NCBI GenBank assembly: GCA_950295325.1
Contig: OX485807.1
Location: forward strand, 8,275,001 to 8,339,000
Source of the DNA: Polytrichum commune
Taxonomy: Eukaryota; Streptophyta; Polytrichopsida; Polytrichales; Polytrichaceae
Direction: 5' to 3'
Length of the DNA stretch: 64,000 bases
This document shows positions 1 to 11,458 of this stretch, piece after piece; the first letter of the stretch is position 1; each line of letters begins with the position of its first letter. The notes beneath the pieces were generated by a model that saw only the letters and a list, made by a program, of their open reading frames with translations, did not search any database and was not told the DNA's origin. The position numbers and the translations under genes were made by a program.

Positions 1-879
1 GCTGCTGCTGATGCGACTCCCAACTTCCCGGTACCCGCACCCGCAGCAACTGTGAGCTCGCAACAAGAGCCGAAGCTGAAACTTGCGACGAGCGGGAATG
101 GGGGCGCGTCGCCTTTGCAGCAGCAGCAGGCCGCGGAGGCCAGGGAGATCCTACGCTTGAATGCTCCTCAGCAGCAGACTGCAGCATCGTCAGCGAAGAT
201 TGCCAGACCTGGATTGGTGCGGTACCGCGACTGCCAGAGGAACCATGCGGCCACCATCGGCGGCCACGCGCTGGACGGGTGCGGGGAGTTCATGCCGGGA
301 GGGCCGGACGGGAGTCCCAACGCGCTTCGCTGCGCGGCTTGCGACTGTCACCGCAATTTCCACCGTCTCGAAGCGGAGGGGGAGCCTCCGCTGTGCGAGT
401 GCCGTCGCGCGAAGCGGCCCGCATTGGCATTGGCGGGCCCGAGCTCGCTGGCGGGCGGTGTCGGGATACCACAGCAGCAACAGCAGCTCGTCGCGGCATC
501 GCCAGCCACGCCCGCGACGGCGATGACGATGACCACACTGGCACTAGCCACGCCCGCGACGGCCATGCAGCAGCAGCAGTATCAGCAGGCGCGGGGCCCG
601 GCGATGGCATTGAGTGGCGGACCGGCTAGCAGCGATGAGCAGGAGGGCGGGATGAGCGCGCACGGCGGCTCGCCGTCGGCCATGAAGAAGCGGTTCCGCA
701 CCAAATTCACGGGTGAGCAGAAAGATAAGATGTGCGCGTTCGCTGACAAGCTGGGATGGCGGATGCAGAAGCACGATGAGGCCGCCGTGCAGGAGTTTTG
801 TGCCAGTGTGGGGGTAAAGCGACATGTGCTCAAGGTCTGGATGCACAACAACAAACACACCTTGGGGAAGAAGCCATAG
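1..879 (+). CDS. ZF-HD (zinc-finger homeodomain) transcription factor, 5' end outside window
   Basis: The frame is open from base 1 to the TAG at 877-879, so the true start lies upstream; no in-frame ATG begins the conserved part. Numbering from base 52, a glutamine-rich N-terminus is followed at residues 56-116 by the ZF-HD dimerisation finger (VRYRDCQRNHAA, then paired Cys and His residues in CAACDCHRNFH and CECRR). A Q- and A-rich low-complexity linker covers about 130-200, and the homeodomain lies at about 211-275 with the family-specific helix-3 signature VWMHNNKH, ending in GKKP. ZF-HD proteins are plant nuclear DNA-binding factors that dimerise through the finger. Having both finger and homeodomain makes it a full ZHD rather than a MINI ZINC FINGER. 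GC content is far above the surrounding DNA. No intron is visible in the part seen. Confidence 0.95.
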   Translation, partial: AAADATPNFPVPAPAATVSSQQEPKLKLATSGNGGASPLQQQQAAEAREILRLNAPQQQTAASSAKIARPGLVRYRDCQRNHAATIGGHALDGCGEFMPGGPDGSPNALRCAACDCHRNFHRLEAEGEPPLCECRRAKRPALALAGPSSLAGGVGIPQQQQQLVAASPATPATAMTMTTLALATPATAMQQQQYQQARGPAMALSGGPASSDEQEGGMSAHGGSPSAMKKRFRTKFTGEQKDKMCAFADKLGWRMQKHDEAAVQEFCASVGVKRHVLKVWMHNNKHTLGKKP

Positions 880-3600
880 ACACACACTCACACACAATCT
901 CACCAACCTCTCCCCAAACCATCATCGTCACCATTATTCTTCCGAAGAGCAGGGAGGTTTTATTCCCCCCTCCCCTCTCTCTCCCTATCTCTCTCTCTCT
1001 CTCTCTGTGCCGGACCTGCGCACCTTCATGCATCTTGTCACTCAGTGTGACCCATCGATAGTGCCCACCTCCGAGAGACCGCGATTCACCGTCACCGCAC
1101 AGCCACAGAGAGACGATCGATTGATCTCAAAATAAGCGCGGCCGCGTCCGCATGCATGCAGCAGGGGGGCCTTGTACGCTAACACCAATTCGACAATAAG
1201 ATCTTGTATTTCCCCTTCCGCAGCATCTCCACAGCATCATTACCCTAGCCGTAGCACCCGAGGAGACAAGGCACACAGACAGACAGACGGACGGACCGAC
1301 AGCAGGCAGCAGGGTTACGGGTTAGGTGAGCTTCCACCGGATTCTTCCAAGCTTCAATTGCAACACCAACAACCATGGAACCTGCTACATCCTGCCAGAT
1401 GCTGGCAAGATGACGAAGAGTCCTAATTTCTCCGTCTCTGTGTAAAGTACGAAGATGATCACCTAATACCCCGCGGTTCCTTCTTCCCTTGGACCGCGAT
1501 AAACCCTGCAGCAACCGTGTAGCATGAGAGACTTGTAGAAGCCGATGAGGTTTGTTAGGTACATTGCTGTATCGATGATGTCCCCAAGTCTGCGACTGAA
1601 TTTTTGGGAAGTCATTCGCAGACGAGTGGCCGGGGTTGCCCTGGAAGCATAACTTGTAGTTTAGAGCCGACATTACCATTTGGCGCTGTGTACGATGATA
1701 GATGTTTGTGTACCTCGATTGCCCTTGCTCAATCTTGCTGATGATGATGCTTCAGCAGCAGCAGCATCAGGAGCTAGTAGTCATGTAACCTTGCGATCAT
1801 GATCACACGTTGTATCTAGATTACCCACCAATTTTTTTTTGCTGCTCATGTGCATGCGGGGGCGACCCCAGTTGGAATCACTCGCTCATAATTATCAATC
1901 TCCCGTCATTTGCCACTCTACCGGAAATTGCTTCCTCCAATTTCTTCTTCCCTGCCAATCCTCCCAACTTTCGGCACCTCCACCCTTCACTGTCTTCTTT
2001 CTTCAATACAATCTTGTGTTGCGGATCTGCGTATCTCATGCTGGCTCTCTCCCCTTGCATTGAATGTTTCCTCAAGGTATTGGTGAAGGATGACATGCTT
2101 GAGTTGAGGCTGCAAGGAGAACCCAAGCTCTGATTTGATAACCTACGTCGGGCTTGTCCTGATTGCTATGATTTGGTGAAATCCACAGCAGCAACAAGAT
2201 TCCAAGATGGAGTTGGTGCGGCCAATTCACCAGATCTCCCCAGCCATGTCATGTGAGGAGTGGATTCTCCAGTTAAGAGATGAGCATGTTCTGGATTGTT
2301 GACTCTCATCTCTTATGTCCCTACTTCCCGTATAGGAATATGGGATGCATGATATGGTATGTCTGATCCACTTCTTATTCGTGGACTCGGAATTGCACTT
2401 AATTCTTCCCATTCTGGACTCTTGTTGCAAACCTCTCATCAACCTCTGCATCATGCTTGGGCTCATTATTAATGGTAGAGTTCTGCTCTGAAAGCCGTGA
2501 CTTCACTGGGGTTTAGGTCTCCATTTTTTTTTTGCAAGTATGCAATTACCTGCCCTTCCGCAACAGTTCTTGTTCGAAAGGGAAGTTCTGGACGACAGAT
2601 CCCAATCCAATCCCAAAATCTGTTGTGGATCTGCTACGCATACCTAAATACTTCTGGTGCGAATTCTGAATCCACAATTCCACACCTCTATCCCCCCGCC
2701 ATTTTCCATTCTTTCTGAGGACTACTTTGGTTGATTTTCCACCCCTGCAAGCATCAAATCCAAATCATGCGGTGCAAGAACTCCAGTACCTTTGAGGCCA
2801 AATGTGGGCCATAGCGGTTTCCTTCAGTTTGCACCATATCCAAATTTTGTCACGGCTGATTCAGCGCCACTGAAATGTTTTGGCTTCACTTCTCATGACA
2901 TGTTCGTAATCTGCGAAACCAAGGTTTCGAGTTTGACAAAGAAACAACTTCACTTCTCATGAGATATTCGTGTTCCGTGTTGACAAAGGTGATCAATCAA
3001 CTCTCCCAAATTGCACTGGAATCCCGCCTTTGGCTATGCACTGGTTACAGTGCCGGACCAAGCCCCTCGATCATCAAACAAAGCAGTAACTTATGGAAGG
3101 GATGTTTTTTCTTTTCTTTTCTTTTTTGTTGCTCATTTTCTTGATTTCTCGATTTTTTTTTAAAGAGGAGATGATGAAAAGTAACTTGCGGAATAAACAA
3201 CCAAAATTATGCAAAGAACGAGGATCGAATCACGGCCGTAAACGACAGGGTCGTATGGTAAATTTTTACGCCACATAGCCTTGTAAACCGCGGCTTGAAA
3301 AAGCACATACGCGATCCAAAAATGAGCAATATTAATCTCTTTTCATATTAGAATAGAACCTACTCACTCACAAGAGCCACAACAATTATTGTTGGAAAGA
3401 CCAATGCGATTGTCCGTAGGAGCTTTTGTGCGTTTTCCTTGGGCTCGATTCATTCGTCAACTCATTGGTGCAATGTACTTGCAACTACCTAGTGCTTGCC
3501 AACCACAAAGTCCAATTTGCTTCTCCATGTTGGTTGTTGGGGATGGCCCTATGCAACTCCACCCACATGGAGAATTATTGCATACAAGTGTACCTTTCAT
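880..3600. other. 3' flank of the ZF-HD gene; no further gene recognised
   Basis: The first part probably contains the 3' UTR. A CT-rich microsatellite lies at about 973-1006 and small CAG/CAT runs near 1740-1770. GC content falls steadily away from the gene. Open frames here are short, overlap on both strands and resemble no family I know. I could not place a poly(A) site with confidence. Confidence 0.5.
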
Positions 3601-3629
3601 TAATTTTGTCCAATGACAACATTGAGAGT

Positions 3630-3805
3630 TAGCTAGTCTAAAACTTCACGTTTTGAAAGTTAATTTGATGCTATGTTTACTCTCAAAGGTCCCCAAATAG
3701 TCTAATTCCATGCAATTGGAATGAATGTACCACATCCTAAGGGACACATTTTTAGTGTGGATGGATGAGAGGTACAATGCTCCGTATGCAACAATCCCTC
3801 TTCTC
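3630..3805. repeat. Repeat family A, partial copy
   Basis: This holds the right half of the dispersed family A element, including GGATGGATGAGAGGTAC followed by a TATGCAACAATCCCTC-type end. The complete reference copy is at 7041-7274. The left end is not recognisable. Confidence 0.45.
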
Positions 3806-3839
3806 CCTCCCCTCCCCCCATTAGAAGGTGACACTTCAC

Positions 3840-5590
3840 GTCAACATTACTAGATTGTTGGTGATGCTACCTTTTAAAATCAAAACACATCAACATGAGA
3901 AAATTAGAGGGTTCCGTATTGAATATGAAGGCGCATAGATAATATATCCCAATTAAACCAACATTGAACCTTAAATCTACACTATGTACTATACGTACAA
4001 ATGTAATGATAGTAGTACATGGTGTTGGTTGGTAGGTTATGTGTTGGTTTTGGGCATGCCCACCTTAATCTCGTCTCCATTTGTGTCATAATTCCATGAA
4101 GATCTGCCAAGGAGAAGAAAAAGAACTTTGTGCTCTGAAGGAGGTCAAAGTGTTTGTTCATAAAACAGGTGTGGCCACATCTTGGGGACAATGACATTAG
4201 ATGTGAAACTACTTCACCCCTTGTAGGGAGTGGAATTATGTTGGTAACAAATGACCTTTGGCGGTAACGAGTGACCTACTGGAATAACTGGTAATTGATA
4301 TCCTTTTAACAATAGCTTGTGGCAATAGTTGGTGAGTATTATCTTAAGTGGGTTATAAGGGTGAGTTTTTGGTAGTGAGTGGACATTGGATCATTAGCTC
4401 CATGTTGGTTAGGAGTGGGTGTTTATTCCACATATTTGGCCTGGGTTTGATTTCCTGTGGAGCCCGTTTGAGTGGATATGGGTATGCAATGACTTGGAAC
4501 TACTATGTGTTTATAGGTAAGAATTGTGGTATCAACCAACAACCTTTCCCTCAGTGAGTTGAGAACAATGGGTTGTGCCACTATTAGTCTTTGGGTGTAA
4601 GATCCACCAATTGGTAATGCAATAACCCCTCTTCACATTTGAATGGCTATGACAGGCATGAATGTCATGGACATAGGAAACACCATGGCATCTGCGTTGT
4701 TTATCACATTCCTAAATGCCCCCTGGATTGCATGTCCATGGAGAAATGAATAGTTAGGAATTGATGTTTTAAAGTAAACATGGACTAAGTCCAAGTCCAG
4801 AGTTACAACACACTATTTTTTGTCATAAGATCCTCCAATAAGATTGTATGGTAGGATCTGCCGATAAAATGTGCAGCGTTATTTATGATAATATTACACC
4901 AGTTTTTTATTAAATTTTCATTATTTAACAATTACTTATACATGTTTAACATGAACATTATACATTTGATTTCTTTCATCATAGTCTAACAACATAATGT
5001 GCAAGTAACACTTGAAGGTTCACATATCTTCCATGAAATTTAGGTATATTAGAAGTGTATCAACGACCCATCGACAAATTCACCCATAGAGCTGAAGCAA
5101 CCCAAAAATCTAGATTTTAGGAATGTGTCCAAATCTACTTAAATACGAGTTCAAGGTCCATGAACCAACCCATGTTAGTACTTGTACATTCACATTTTGG
5201 AATGTGGCTCATGTGCAACACCTTCTCCCACACTAATCATGAAACTTATACACTAAAATATCATATCATCTCTAGCTTACGTATATTGCTAGATTTTGCT
5301 AAGAATAGATTACTTGAGCTTTGCCATGTTTCTTTGAGCCTCATGAAGATTTTGACCACTTCATGTTATTAAAGTTTGTAAGCTTTTAAGCAGAGATTTT
5401 TCTTGTTGAAGCAACTGAAAGATGATGCCTTTATTAGAATACATTGTGGAACTTGCCATATTTGCGCTTCATGGCTAAGGCATCTAAAAGTTCGTCAAGA
5501 GGGAAGGAATTGTGGCACACGAATGTCCCTCTCATCCACCCACCCACCCATCCATCCATCCATTCATTCATCTCAACTTGTGTCCAACTA
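3840..5590. other. AT-rich intergenic DNA, nothing recognised
   Basis: No long open frame, RNA gene or transposon domain is visible on either strand. Scattered short ORFs lack coding character. A small CCCA/CCAT-rich tract sits at about 5537-5568. Confidence 0.4.
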
Positions 5591-5903
5591 GACTAAGTTT
5601 TAAAGTCTTCGAGACTAATTTGGTCTCAAACCGGCCCTCCAAAAGGTGACGTCCGGACTACATGCTCTTATTATTTTAGGACACTTCCATTGGATGAGAG
5701 GTACTAACACACTTGTATGAAACCCAATTCCACTTTCTCTCCTAAAAGATTAACCGTTTCCCTTGTGCCTCGAAATGGCTCCAACTAACGGGCGAGAGCC
5801 TAAAGGTCGCCGACAATCCGTGGTTTGTTTAAAAATCTTCTTTTCATTTGATCGCATGCCGTGAGGCTGACACAAAAACGGTGGTGGACTTTCGAATGGC
5901 CCC

Positions 5904-5982
5904 ATAACATAGCATAGCATAGCATAGCCTAACATAGCATAGCATAGCATAACATAGCATAGCATAGCATAGCATAGCATAG
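5904..5982. repeat. (AGCAT)n pentanucleotide microsatellite
   Basis: About 15 tandem AGCAT units with occasional AACAT variants. The long minus-strand ORF across it is only a product of the repeat. Confidence 0.9.
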
Positions 5983-6374
5983 GCCCCCTCTTCGCGTGGG
6001 CCATGACTGAAAGAAAATAAAATCCTAACTTAATATAATAACGCACTAACTTACTCGGGCACCAAGAACGAATTGGCGTAGACTATGTAGTTAAGCCTGA
6101 AAAAGGGTGCGAAGCTCAGTGCTGATGTGGCCCTAATCGTCCTTCCCGGCGTGGCCTCTCCGGCGGCGGATGAAGAAAGGGGGCATAACCCCACCGCTCG
6201 TAGTCAACGTGCACATTATCATCCACCCATCCATCCACACACAAGGGGATATATAGTTGACCCCCTGCCTAGAATTTAAGCTTGTGTACCTCTCGAACCC
6301 ACCCCGTCATAGGTCAATGGACATTCATCTACTTATTTTCCACAACCCACCCGACGGCAATGGATGATAATTGA

Positions 6375-6894
6375 GAATCATAGTAGATAGATAGATCATA
6401 GCTAGATAGATAATATATATATAGGTCGATCGGGAGGTTTTTAAAGTAACGCTCACTCGCTCGCTCTCTTGTTTGTTTATCATCCCAATGGATGCAATAA
6501 AGTTAAGAGACACTTTTGTGTGGGCAAAGCTAGTACGTGACTAGGCTAGGCTAGGCTAGCTTATAACTTATCCCGATGTTGGGGCTGACTTCAATAGCTT
6601 GATGAATGATAAATAAAATGTTCTGGGATGTCGAATCCACCTGCTCCAAATCACCACCTCCTTCTTATGGAACGGACACCCACACGGTGACGAAGGGAAT
6701 TGAATCAATGCGTACTTTGCCAAATCTTGGGGGAGTGGAGCATGTGCCTCCATTAATTCATGAGTCAGCTCATGCCAACTCATAATATTAATATTAATAA
6801 ATATAATAATACGCCCCCCCTTCCCCCTCCAAACGGGACAGATGTATGTCGTCCGCCGGGGGGTCAGTAGCATGTATGTATGTATGTATGTATA

Positions 6895-6929
<35 letters not shown>

Positions 6930-6951
6930 GTGTGTGTGTATGTGCATAGTA
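6375..6951. repeat. Cluster of simple repeats (TAGA, CTAGG, TATG/TGTA)
   Basis: TAGATAGATAGA and a TATATATA stretch lie at about 6382-6424, CTAGG repeats at about 6540-6560, and a compound TATG/TGTGTA tract at about 6871-6951. The His/Thr-rich minus-strand ORF across the last tract is an artefact of the repeat. Confidence 0.85.
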
Positions 6952-7040
6952 GTCAGGCCAAGTGATTTTGCTGACATGGTTTCTCATGATTGGATACAAA
7001 TGAGGCACATTATCAATCATAGTTGATGACCCTTGCAATG

Positions 7041-7274
7041 GAGAGAGGGAATTATATCGTATATGAGCATACCTCTCATTCATCCAACATTAAAGTCCTG
7101 GAATAGTATGTAGCATGGAGGTTACTTTTAAAAGTTGATTTGACATCATAATAAGTTTTAACAAACCGGAGTTAGTCTACTCGAGGTCATTTGAGATATA
7201 TTGGCAGCGGGGTCAAGTTTTTGTGCTAGATGGATTGGTGAGAGGTATGTTTGTATGCAATAACTCCCTCTCCA
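7041..7274. mobile_element. Family A MITE, complete copy
   Basis: This is a non-coding element of about 230 bp with terminal inverted repeats of about 45 bp. The left end reads GAGGGAATTATATCG then ACCTCTCATTCATCCAACAT. The right end reads ATGGATTGGTGAGAGGTATG then GCAATAACTCCCTC, its imperfect reverse complement. The interior shares CTCGAGGTCATTTGAGAT and GTCAAGTTTTT with the copy at 24117-24342. No transposase is present and the target duplication is not clear. Confidence 0.65.
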
Positions 7275-7440
7275 CCCCCCTTGTTATGGCCTAATCATGA
7301 CATCCGGTCTAGTAATGAATATGTGTCGTCTTGCTATGTGCTATAGTAGGTGGATGATGAGGTAGGTATTGGGTGCTTATTGCTACAATTTGTTGGGTTT
7401 CTCATAGTGGTTATAGATTTGTTGTGGTCAGGTTAAGAGG

Positions 7441-7462
7441 TTTTTTTTTTTTTTTTTTTTTT
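7441..7462. repeat. Poly(T) tract of 22 bp
   Basis: Uninterrupted T run. It could be the reversed tail of an old retroposon, but no body is recognisable. Confidence 0.85.
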
Positions 7463-7789
7463 CTAATGTAGTTATTCAACATTGGATGCTAAGAAAATAT
7501 ACTATCAATCGTAATCGATGACCTTGCTATGGCCCTAGTCATTACGTTCGGTAATGGACACATGTATCCTCTGCAACATGTTGTAGTAAGTGGTGACAAG
7601 GTAGCTATTGAGCACCTACTATAGCTTGTGAGAAGGCTCCTCATATTGGATATGGATTCGTGGCATCTACATATGAAAATCATGCAATGGGAAGGTGAAA
7701 ATGTAGTTACAACTTCCAAAAAATATTATTTTAAGATAATTGTGTTTTTTTAAAACATAGCATCAAAGACCCCCAAATTTTTCTAGTGA

Positions 7790-7870
7790 GATTTAGTTGG
7801 AATGAATCCACCCTCAAGTTGTAGGAGACTTGTATTGACTATATCCCATTCATCCACAATGAATGAGTTT
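7790..7870. repeat. Repeat family B copy
   Basis: Contains TGGAATGAAT, TGTAGGAGACTTG and CATTCATCCACAATG in the same order and spacing as at 15878-15955 and, reversed, at 23385-23462. The element limits are unknown. Confidence 0.4.
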
Positions 7871-8073
7871 ACATAAACACCACAAACCATAAGTCATATC
7901 CATCACCTGGTTGAAAATCCCATCCAGACACTAAATCCAAATGCATGTCATAGAAAATACCAATTGGGTTGCCCTTGTAGTATCCATGGGTTCGATACAC
8001 TATATATGTGCAATTAGATTGCTCCACGCTATCAACATTCCACACTAATTTGAGCATTCATTAACATGGTGAT

Positions 8074-8075
8074 AT

Positions 8076-8105
<30 letters not shown>
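8074..8105. repeat. (TTC)n microsatellite
   Basis: About ten perfect TTC units. Confidence 0.9.
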
Positions 8106-8106
<1 letters not shown>

Positions 8107-8587
8107 TGTCATCATGGTTGCTTACATGGATGATTAAACAAAGTCATAAGTTTTGAGATCTAGTTTGACTTAAAGTAATTTGCATGGGTAAAGAGGTAAC
8201 CTATTCGCACGTAAAGTACATAAGTACATTGACATGCGCAATTAGGCTGCCGTTGCACACATGTCACCTCTTCACCCATGCATATTACATTGGGTCAAAC
8301 TTGGGTTACAAAAATTCGTAACATCCTTCATTCATCCGTATAACAACCACAATAAAGGTCCAGTTCTTGTATTTTGTAATTGTGGTCAAAAATACTCAAA
8401 ATAGTGTGGAATAGCGATAAATTAGTGCGGGGCAACCTAATTGCACGCAAGTATCATCGGTGTAGATACAAGTATCTTCGAGGTTTGGGTGCATGTGTGT
8501 GTAGAGAGCGAGTGGCAATCAACGTGGGGGGGGCATTTTTGGGCATAATTGGTCAAAACCCTAGGGTTTCCAAGTCCCACCGGTTAC

Positions 8588-9045
8588 CTGTTGTGATCTT
8601 TGGTGTCCTTTGTTAAAAAGGGGGGGGGATATTCCATAGATTCATCTCACTTCAACCGGTGGTGACTTCGTGAGCTCCAACCAGTTACACGTTGTGATAT
8701 CACTATATTCGATAATTGAAGACTTTTTCATGATTTTGAGACTACTTAAGGACATGGTTTTCAAATAAAGAACAAGGAAAACACAACTATATATTCAATG
8801 TGACTTAGTAGACCGATCCACATGGGCAACACTAACCAGTTTGGCACAAATACATGTCATCATAATAACAAATTGGACCAAATATTAAACCATTTGCATT
8901 TATTTTTGAAACTTTCCAAAGTCTCCGACTAATGAACATAATGATCGATCTTTGGTGTTGTTTGTTAAATGGGGTTGGAGGGGGGGCATATTCCATAGAT
9001 TCCTCCACCTTCAACCGGTGGTGACTTGTCGAGCTCCACCGGTGG
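8588..9045 (+). repeat. Direct repeat pair M (8588-8690 and 8945-9045)
   Basis: Two copies of about 100 bp share ATCTTTGGTGT, a poly-G run, ATATTCCATAGATTC, TTCAACCGGTGGTGACTT and GAGCTCCA. The DNA between them (8691-8944) shows nothing recognisable. Low-complexity G-rich and GA-rich tracts follow at about 9100-9240. Confidence 0.6.
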
Positions 9046-9379
9046 CTTGCTTCACTCCTCCACTCCTCCACTCCTCCGTACATGGGGTGGTGATGAGCCA
9101 TATAGCAGGGGGGGGGGGTATTATATCGCATGAGCAGTGGGTTTGGCAGCAGGGCAGGGGTGTAGAGAGAGAGAGGTAGAGAGAGAGGTAGAGGATGAGA
9201 ATCACTTTGCATGGCAGAGGGAGGGAGGGAGGGAGTGGGGGAAAATAATGGTCCATAATTGAGGGGGCAATAATAATAAACCATCATCATGTGGCTTTGA
9301 TAATTGCCTCCGCCCGCCCACCGTCCTCTCCTTTTGGTTTCGCCTCCGATAATTTGTCACTCAGGTTTATCAGGTGAAG

Positions 9380-9440
9380 GGAATCAATATAAATACGGGC
9401 CAGGCTTCCCCTTTTGCGATCATGGCCCGTGATCATGGTA
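9380..9440 (+). promoter_or_regulatory. Possible TATA-type core promoter
   Basis: TATAAATA at about 9389-9396 is followed about 35 bp later by GATCATGGCCCGTGATCATG, itself an inverted repeat around an ATG, then GTAAGC. No downstream coding region supports a gene, so this may be chance. Confidence 0.15.
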
Positions 9441-10510
9441 AGCCCCCCCCCCCCCCTCCTAAGTGTAAAGCCGTGCTTTTCTTATAAGTTGTTTGCATGA
9501 TATGATTGCATGTGAGGGGAATTATCGCATACATACTAACGAGCGTACATCTCGTCCATTAAAACATAACAAACTTGATTCCTTCTAGGTTTGTGGTCAG
9601 TTCATCTCAAATGACTTGGACTACATTAATCGGGTTTATTTAAGATAAATCGACTTCGTAACATTATTGAACAACTACATGATGGTGTCTTTTCAAATAA
9701 AAGAGGTTGTGATTAAAAAAACTCTGGTAGTTTTCAGTTGCTTGTAGAGGAATTGACTATACATAGCATAGGTTTTCCCCATAAACAAGAGATGTTGGAA
9801 TTCAAGGAGACGTATGCTCATGTGATACTTGTTCCCACACCACACAACGCGACCACAAAGTTGTGTAATGTTATGTAAAAGTAATCATTTCTCAGTTGCA
9901 TACAACTACTTTAGGTTTTATATGGAACGAATGAGAGGTATGTTCATATGCAATAATCCCCCCCCCCTCTCTCTCTCTCTAGTGAGTCACTTTAGTTGTA
10001 TAATGACTCCGTAACTATCCTCTTTGTTCTCTTGGTGTGGGTGATTCGATCAAATGCATCACATTAGGGTGGACTACTTCAATTGAAGATACTTTTTGCA
10101 ATATATATATAGGGTCTTAGTAGTAAACTAAGTATGGCTAAAAACAAATCGTGGTGGCTTATGGACATGTGGTGGACTTTTGCAATCATTGTCGAAGTCA
10201 ACAGTGTGTATAAAACAAAACTTGTTTCATTGTGAAGACATTGAAACTCCTTGCACGCACCTTTTCCGCCACTGCTCTCGGAGTGAACACGTGTGTAAAT
10301 CCATAATTAGTACGTCCATATCTATTGAATCGATGTCATATAAGTTTAAGCCCACGTTAAACTATGAAGTGCAACATCGTCTTGCACACTACACTAAACT
10401 CATGATCACTAGATTAATGTGGTATAATGTGCACCACGTCAAAGCAAGCTAACTAAACTAAGGACAAATATTTGAAACAATAAGATTGTGCTTGAACGTG
10501 GACTATGAAG
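9441..10510. other. Intergenic DNA; family A end fragments only
   Basis: A poly-C run starts near 9446. Family A end-like segments occur at about 9510-9560 (reversed) and 9925-9965. No gene is recognisable. Confidence 0.35.
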
Positions 10511-10519
10511 GGGAGTGTT

Positions 10520-10755
10520 GCACTCTCTCATCCATGCATACCTCTCATCCATCCATTCACCCATGTTGGCAACATGGCCCCCATAAGTTTCATATGGGTA
10601 ATTCATCGCAAAGGCTCCTCGTTAGACTAGTTTGGGGTCTTTGAAAACGATTATATTGTCAAATCTATCCAAAAAAGCTTCTATGTTACATAGTAGGTCA
10701 ATGGGGTTTGGCTAGATGATTTGGTAGGTATGCTTGTATTCCCTAATTTCCTCTT
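10520..10755. repeat. Family A, degenerate copy
   Basis: The left end resembles GCATACCTCTCATCCATCCA and the right end resembles GGTAGGTATGCTTGTAT. The interior is diverged. Confidence 0.4.
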
Positions 10756-10772
10756 ATTGAATGCGATGCGTA

Positions 10773-11134
10773 CACTAAATAGTTCTATTAGTGCAGGTGG
10801 GAAATTAGTGTGGAAATAATAAGTGTGGGCCACACTCATTTTCTAGTCGAGGTGGGTATAACGTGGGTCCCGGACCCCGGGTCCTCCCCTAAGTCTTCAT
10901 GAAGGCTTCCGACAAACACATTGAATATTAGTTGTAGGACAAAAGAAGCACAAAATAGAATAATCATTCACATTAATTTTCTAAAAGAAACAATTGTTGC
11001 GACCCACACTGATTTTTTTACTAGAAATTTAGTATGGGTTGGAACTTAGTGTGGCCCCACATTGATTCTCATTATGAGAAGTAACATAGGCTCGAGAAAA
11101 TTATCGTGGCGCATGGTAGTAGGACTATTTAGTG
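10773..11134. mobile_element. Family C MITE-like element, copy 1
   Basis: A 362-bp non-coding element with inverted ends CACTAAATAG (left) and CTATTTAGTG (right), each flanked by TA. The interior has blocks such as TTCTCATTATGAG and TAAGTCTTCATGAAG. A second copy (35394-35419 plus 36692-37035) matches over about 340 bp. The ends resemble CACTA transposons, but those duplicate 3 bp rather than TA, so the superfamily is open. No coding capacity. Confidence 0.6.
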
Positions 11135-11315
11135 TAGTTTGCCCACTATGATAGCTCCCTAAATGTCCTATACTTGACCATAGAAACTTACACTTGAATG
11201 GACTTCTTGTTCATTTAATGACAACAACTATAATCTAGTTCTATTGCTTACTTTGATCTAGCTTTATTTATCTTCAAAGATCCCAAATTATTAGAATACG
11301 ACCTTGAAGTTGGGC

Positions 11316-11458
11316 ATAACATTATTTAGATCCATAAAAATGTTGTTTGGGATTGCCAATATTTCATAGAATATTCCCCCACATTTAGTCTGAATGCAAG
11401 GAATATCGAGAAATATTGTCAATCCCCACAACATTGTTATGGATCTAAATAATGTTAT
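11316..11458. mobile_element. Family D hairpin MITE, copy 1
   Basis: A nearly full-length palindrome of 143 bp. The left arm has ATAACATTATTTAGATCCAT and GGGATTG.CAATATTTC; the right arm has the reverse complements. The loop contains CATTTAGTCTGAATG, itself palindromic. Related hairpins lie at 27238-27353 and 38518-38680. Flanking TA is compatible with a TA target site but not proven. Confidence 0.7.

Noticed and set aside
190-629. Overlapping ORFs in other frames across the ZF-HD gene
   Set aside because: They are shadows caused by high GC content; only frame 1 encodes the recognised domains.
5521-5982. Short regularly repeated units that could suggest a CRISPR-like array
   Set aside because: They are simple tandem repeats without spacers, and the window is a plant nuclear genome.
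5750-6046. 98-codon minus ORF
   Set aside because: Its core is the translated AGCAT repeat.
6568-7083. 171-codon minus ORF with a long His/Thr run
   Set aside because: The run is the translated TATG/TGTA microsatellite; the flanks show no domain and include a MITE end.
9389-9440. A gene starting at ATGGCCCGTGATCATG with a donor after it
   Set aside because: No continuing exon or protein similarity; the segment is just a small inverted repeat.
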